A stretch of DNA of 64,000 bases from positions 7,571,501 to 7,635,500 of the forward strand of contig CP114497.1 in NCBI GenBank assembly GCA_027186245.1. The letters run 5' to 3'. Positions 62,201-64,000 of this stretch are shown piece by piece. Each line of letters opens with the position of its first letter. Position 1 is the stretch's first letter. A program made the translations under genes and the position numbers. The DNA comes from Coriaria nepalensis (lineage: Eukaryota; Streptophyta; Magnoliopsida; Cucurbitales; Coriariaceae). The notes beneath the pieces are model-generated. The model did no database searches. It was not told the DNA's origin and saw only the letters and a program-made list of their open reading frames with translations.

Positions 62201-62889
62201 ATGCACTTCGAATCAGATTTGTTCAGTGACGTGGATCCCTTGGAAGATCTGCCAACATATAATAGAAAAAGAAAAAAGAGATTCAGAGAACTAGGAGTTT
62301 TGTGTCTTTTTATATATTCAATCCACAGTAAACTAGGTTTGAGAAAATCAATATACAGTCGTGATTAGTTGTAGACGCAAATGGTAATAAATGCAAGCAA
62401 GCAATAAGCCCGTGTAAGAGAAGAGAGAAAGACACACCATGTTCTTCCTGCTTGCTGCTCCCCTGTTCATTTTCAGTTGGGTATTAAATTCAAAGATTCC
62501 GGTTTTAAAATCTTCCATAAATGAAACTTTTTTTTTTTAAATGAGACAAAAGATTCCATCATATATATAGATGCAATTTCGAAGGACCAAACTCTTCTTT
62601 TCAGATTGGCCTTAAAAAAAAAAAAACTTTTCTTTTCACATGAGGAAGGATTTGACCGACGCCGCTACCAAAAAAGAGAGTACAAAATGAAAATAATTAA
62701 ATTCAACCAGAACATTGATACTAGGAAGCAAATAAAATGACCTAAAAGACCCCTAGGATTCTCTAAATTTGCACACCATACCACCAGTCAATGGAAAAGT
62801 GAGAATTTTCAGAGGTGCTTGAATTATTATACTAAATATATATATATATATATCACAAACCTCCATTAATGGCAGTCCATTTTTCCTCC
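62201..62889 (-). other. 3' flank and probable 3' UTR of the ARM-repeat gene
   Basis: Downstream of the stop codon of the leftward-transcribed ARM gene. It contains a TA run at about 62836-62853 and A/T tracts. No further coding sequence was seen. Confidence 0.5.
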
Positions 62890-63823
62890 TCAAAAAGGCA
62901 AGCTTTTTGAAGTAGAACTTGATGTAAGTGACTTGAAATGATCAGAAGGAATGAAATCCTGAGGCAAATTAGCCCTCTTCACTATCCTTCTCATGTTATT
63001 CTGCAAGCTCTGTTGCACCAATTGCTTCACTGCCTTCTTCTCCTCACTCACCATATCTTCCATCTCTTCTAAATATTCTTTACACCCCAAACTAGGATTC
63101 TTAGAAGAATTATCAGGAGGCCCACAGATAGGAGCTGACACATTCCCGCCAAAAACCTGAGAAATCTGCTTCCCTTTATCCACTCTCAAGCATTCCAAAA
63201 TCCTAGAAGCTCTCTTCTGTGCTAATGAACTACCCAGAAGCGTTAATTCAAGACACACTGAAACAACACCGTTCTCTATCATCTTAGGCCTATCTCTATA
63301 AACCTTGTGCGCCATTATCATCAAAATGTAAGCTCCTTTTTCCTGACAAGCAGGCGAGTCAGTCCAGTTCAAAACGTCGATTAGGATTGAGTAAGCATCT
63401 GGTGAGGCGAGGCTGATTGTTTTTCGACCTTGAGGGGTCGACACAATATTGCTTAGAATCGAAAGGATTCTTTCGCTAACTTCCATGTCTCCCAATTTGT
63501 TAAGCACGAAAGAGAGTAAATCAGTTTCTAAGATGATGGATATGTTTGACGGGAAAATTGACAGATTGTAGAGTGCTCTTAGGGCATCTTGCTTGGCTTG
63601 TGAGCTAGTTTGACTAACTGACTTCTTTTGCACAGATTTGACTAAGAATGGGATCGCACCTGATGATCCAATTAGAGGTTTGTTTGAGTCCAATGCGCTT
63701 AAACCCAGAAAATTTGCTACTATTGCTTCTGAAACTGATGAGCTTGTTGGAAAATCCTCTAATTTATTAATGAGCTTTATCATTCTGTGAATCGCCCCTG
63801 CTTTAACAATGGCCATCTTGTTC
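62890..63823 (-). CDS. ARM-repeat superfamily protein, last exon (5' part beyond the window)
   Basis: Armadillo-repeat protein of unknown biochemical role, related to the ARM domain of plant U-box proteins. The last coding exon runs from the acceptor (TTTGCAG at 63830-63824) to the TGA at 62892-62890 and encodes about 311 residues. Repeated helical units are visible: NKMAIVKAGAIHRMIKL, VANFLGLSALDSNKPLIG, AIPFLVKSV, KQDALRALYNLSIFPSN, ILSILSNIVSTPQGRKTI, GAYILMIMAHKVYRDR. A Lys/Arg-rich C-terminal helix follows, ending TSSSTSKSLPF. No U-box is present in this exon; whether one exists upstream cannot be seen. The ending and the position next to a PDS5C gene fit the Arabidopsis AT4G31890/AT2G25130 pair, from memory. 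Confidence 0.85.
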
Positions 63824-64000
63824 CTGCAAATTTGGGGAGGGGGAAAAGAAAGTTTAAGAAACGACATGTCGTTTTCTCAGAACTAGTGTTCATTAACTAA
63901 AAAACAAAACAATGTGGAAAAAAGAAAACAGAGAGAAAGAAAAAAGGACGGGAAAAGAGAAAACAGAATCAGATTCTGAAAACAAAAAAGGAAACAGAAA
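63824..64000 (-). other. Intron of the ARM-repeat gene
   Basis: Sequence upstream of the last exon's acceptor has a pyrimidine-rich tract on the minus strand (CTTTCTTTTCCCCC) and no open frame, as expected for an intron. It runs off the window. Confidence 0.6.

Overview
The window is nuclear DNA from a flowering plant, very probably a core eudicot. Genes have many short introns with GT-AG borders, spacers are AT-rich, promoters carry telo-box and TGGGCC (site II) motifs, and every recognisable protein is a plant family member. No CRISPR, operon, prokaryotic or organellar feature was seen. The species cannot be fixed from sequence alone.

Layout, left to right. 1-2.6 kb (-): 5' half of the shared second-largest subunit of RNA polymerases IV and V (NRPD2/NRPE2), running off the left edge. 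3.26-4.72 kb (-): a complete 5-exon eIF5A gene, divergent from a 17-exon class II formin (FH18 type, 6.46-12.35 kb, +). 13.15-13.99 kb (-): a short group IIa WRKY gene that lacks the usual first exon. 17-21.95 kb: two decayed Ty1/copia elements. 22.0-23.37 kb (-): a complete WRKY40/18-type gene. 25.7-28.5 kb: a LINE relic. 30.9-34.1 kb: a third decayed copia element. 35.49-36.83 kb (-): an intronless CBL-interacting protein kinase (CIPK16/5 type). 41.77-41.92 kb (-): a MIR156 hairpin. 43.2-44.4 kb: a second LINE relic. 48.32-53.57 kb (-): a 14-exon PDS5C-like cohesin cofactor with a Tudor domain. 55.13-57.93 kb (-): 9-exon non-phosphorylating NADP-GAPDH (GAPN/ALDH11A3). 62.89 kb to the right edge (-): last exon of an ARM-repeat protein.

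The eight main gene models were built by hand from splice signals and reading phase. Those that are complete give family-typical lengths: eIF5A 160 aa, formin 1339 aa, WRKY40-like 322 aa, CIPK 445 aa, PDS5C-like 1035 aa, GAPN 496 aa.

The genes do not form one pathway. Their order does resemble, from memory, a duplicated pair of Arabidopsis segments: FH18, WRKY60, CIPK16, MIR156A and an ARM gene on chromosome 2, and WRKY18, MIR156C, PDS5C and an ARM gene on chromosome 4. This supports several assignments. The most useful non-protein results are the MIR156 precursor, a dispersed repeat family with an internal 17-bp minisatellite found once beside the LINE relic and once inside a copia relic, a GC-AG intron in the formin, and a 56-residue triplication in the PDS5C-like protein.
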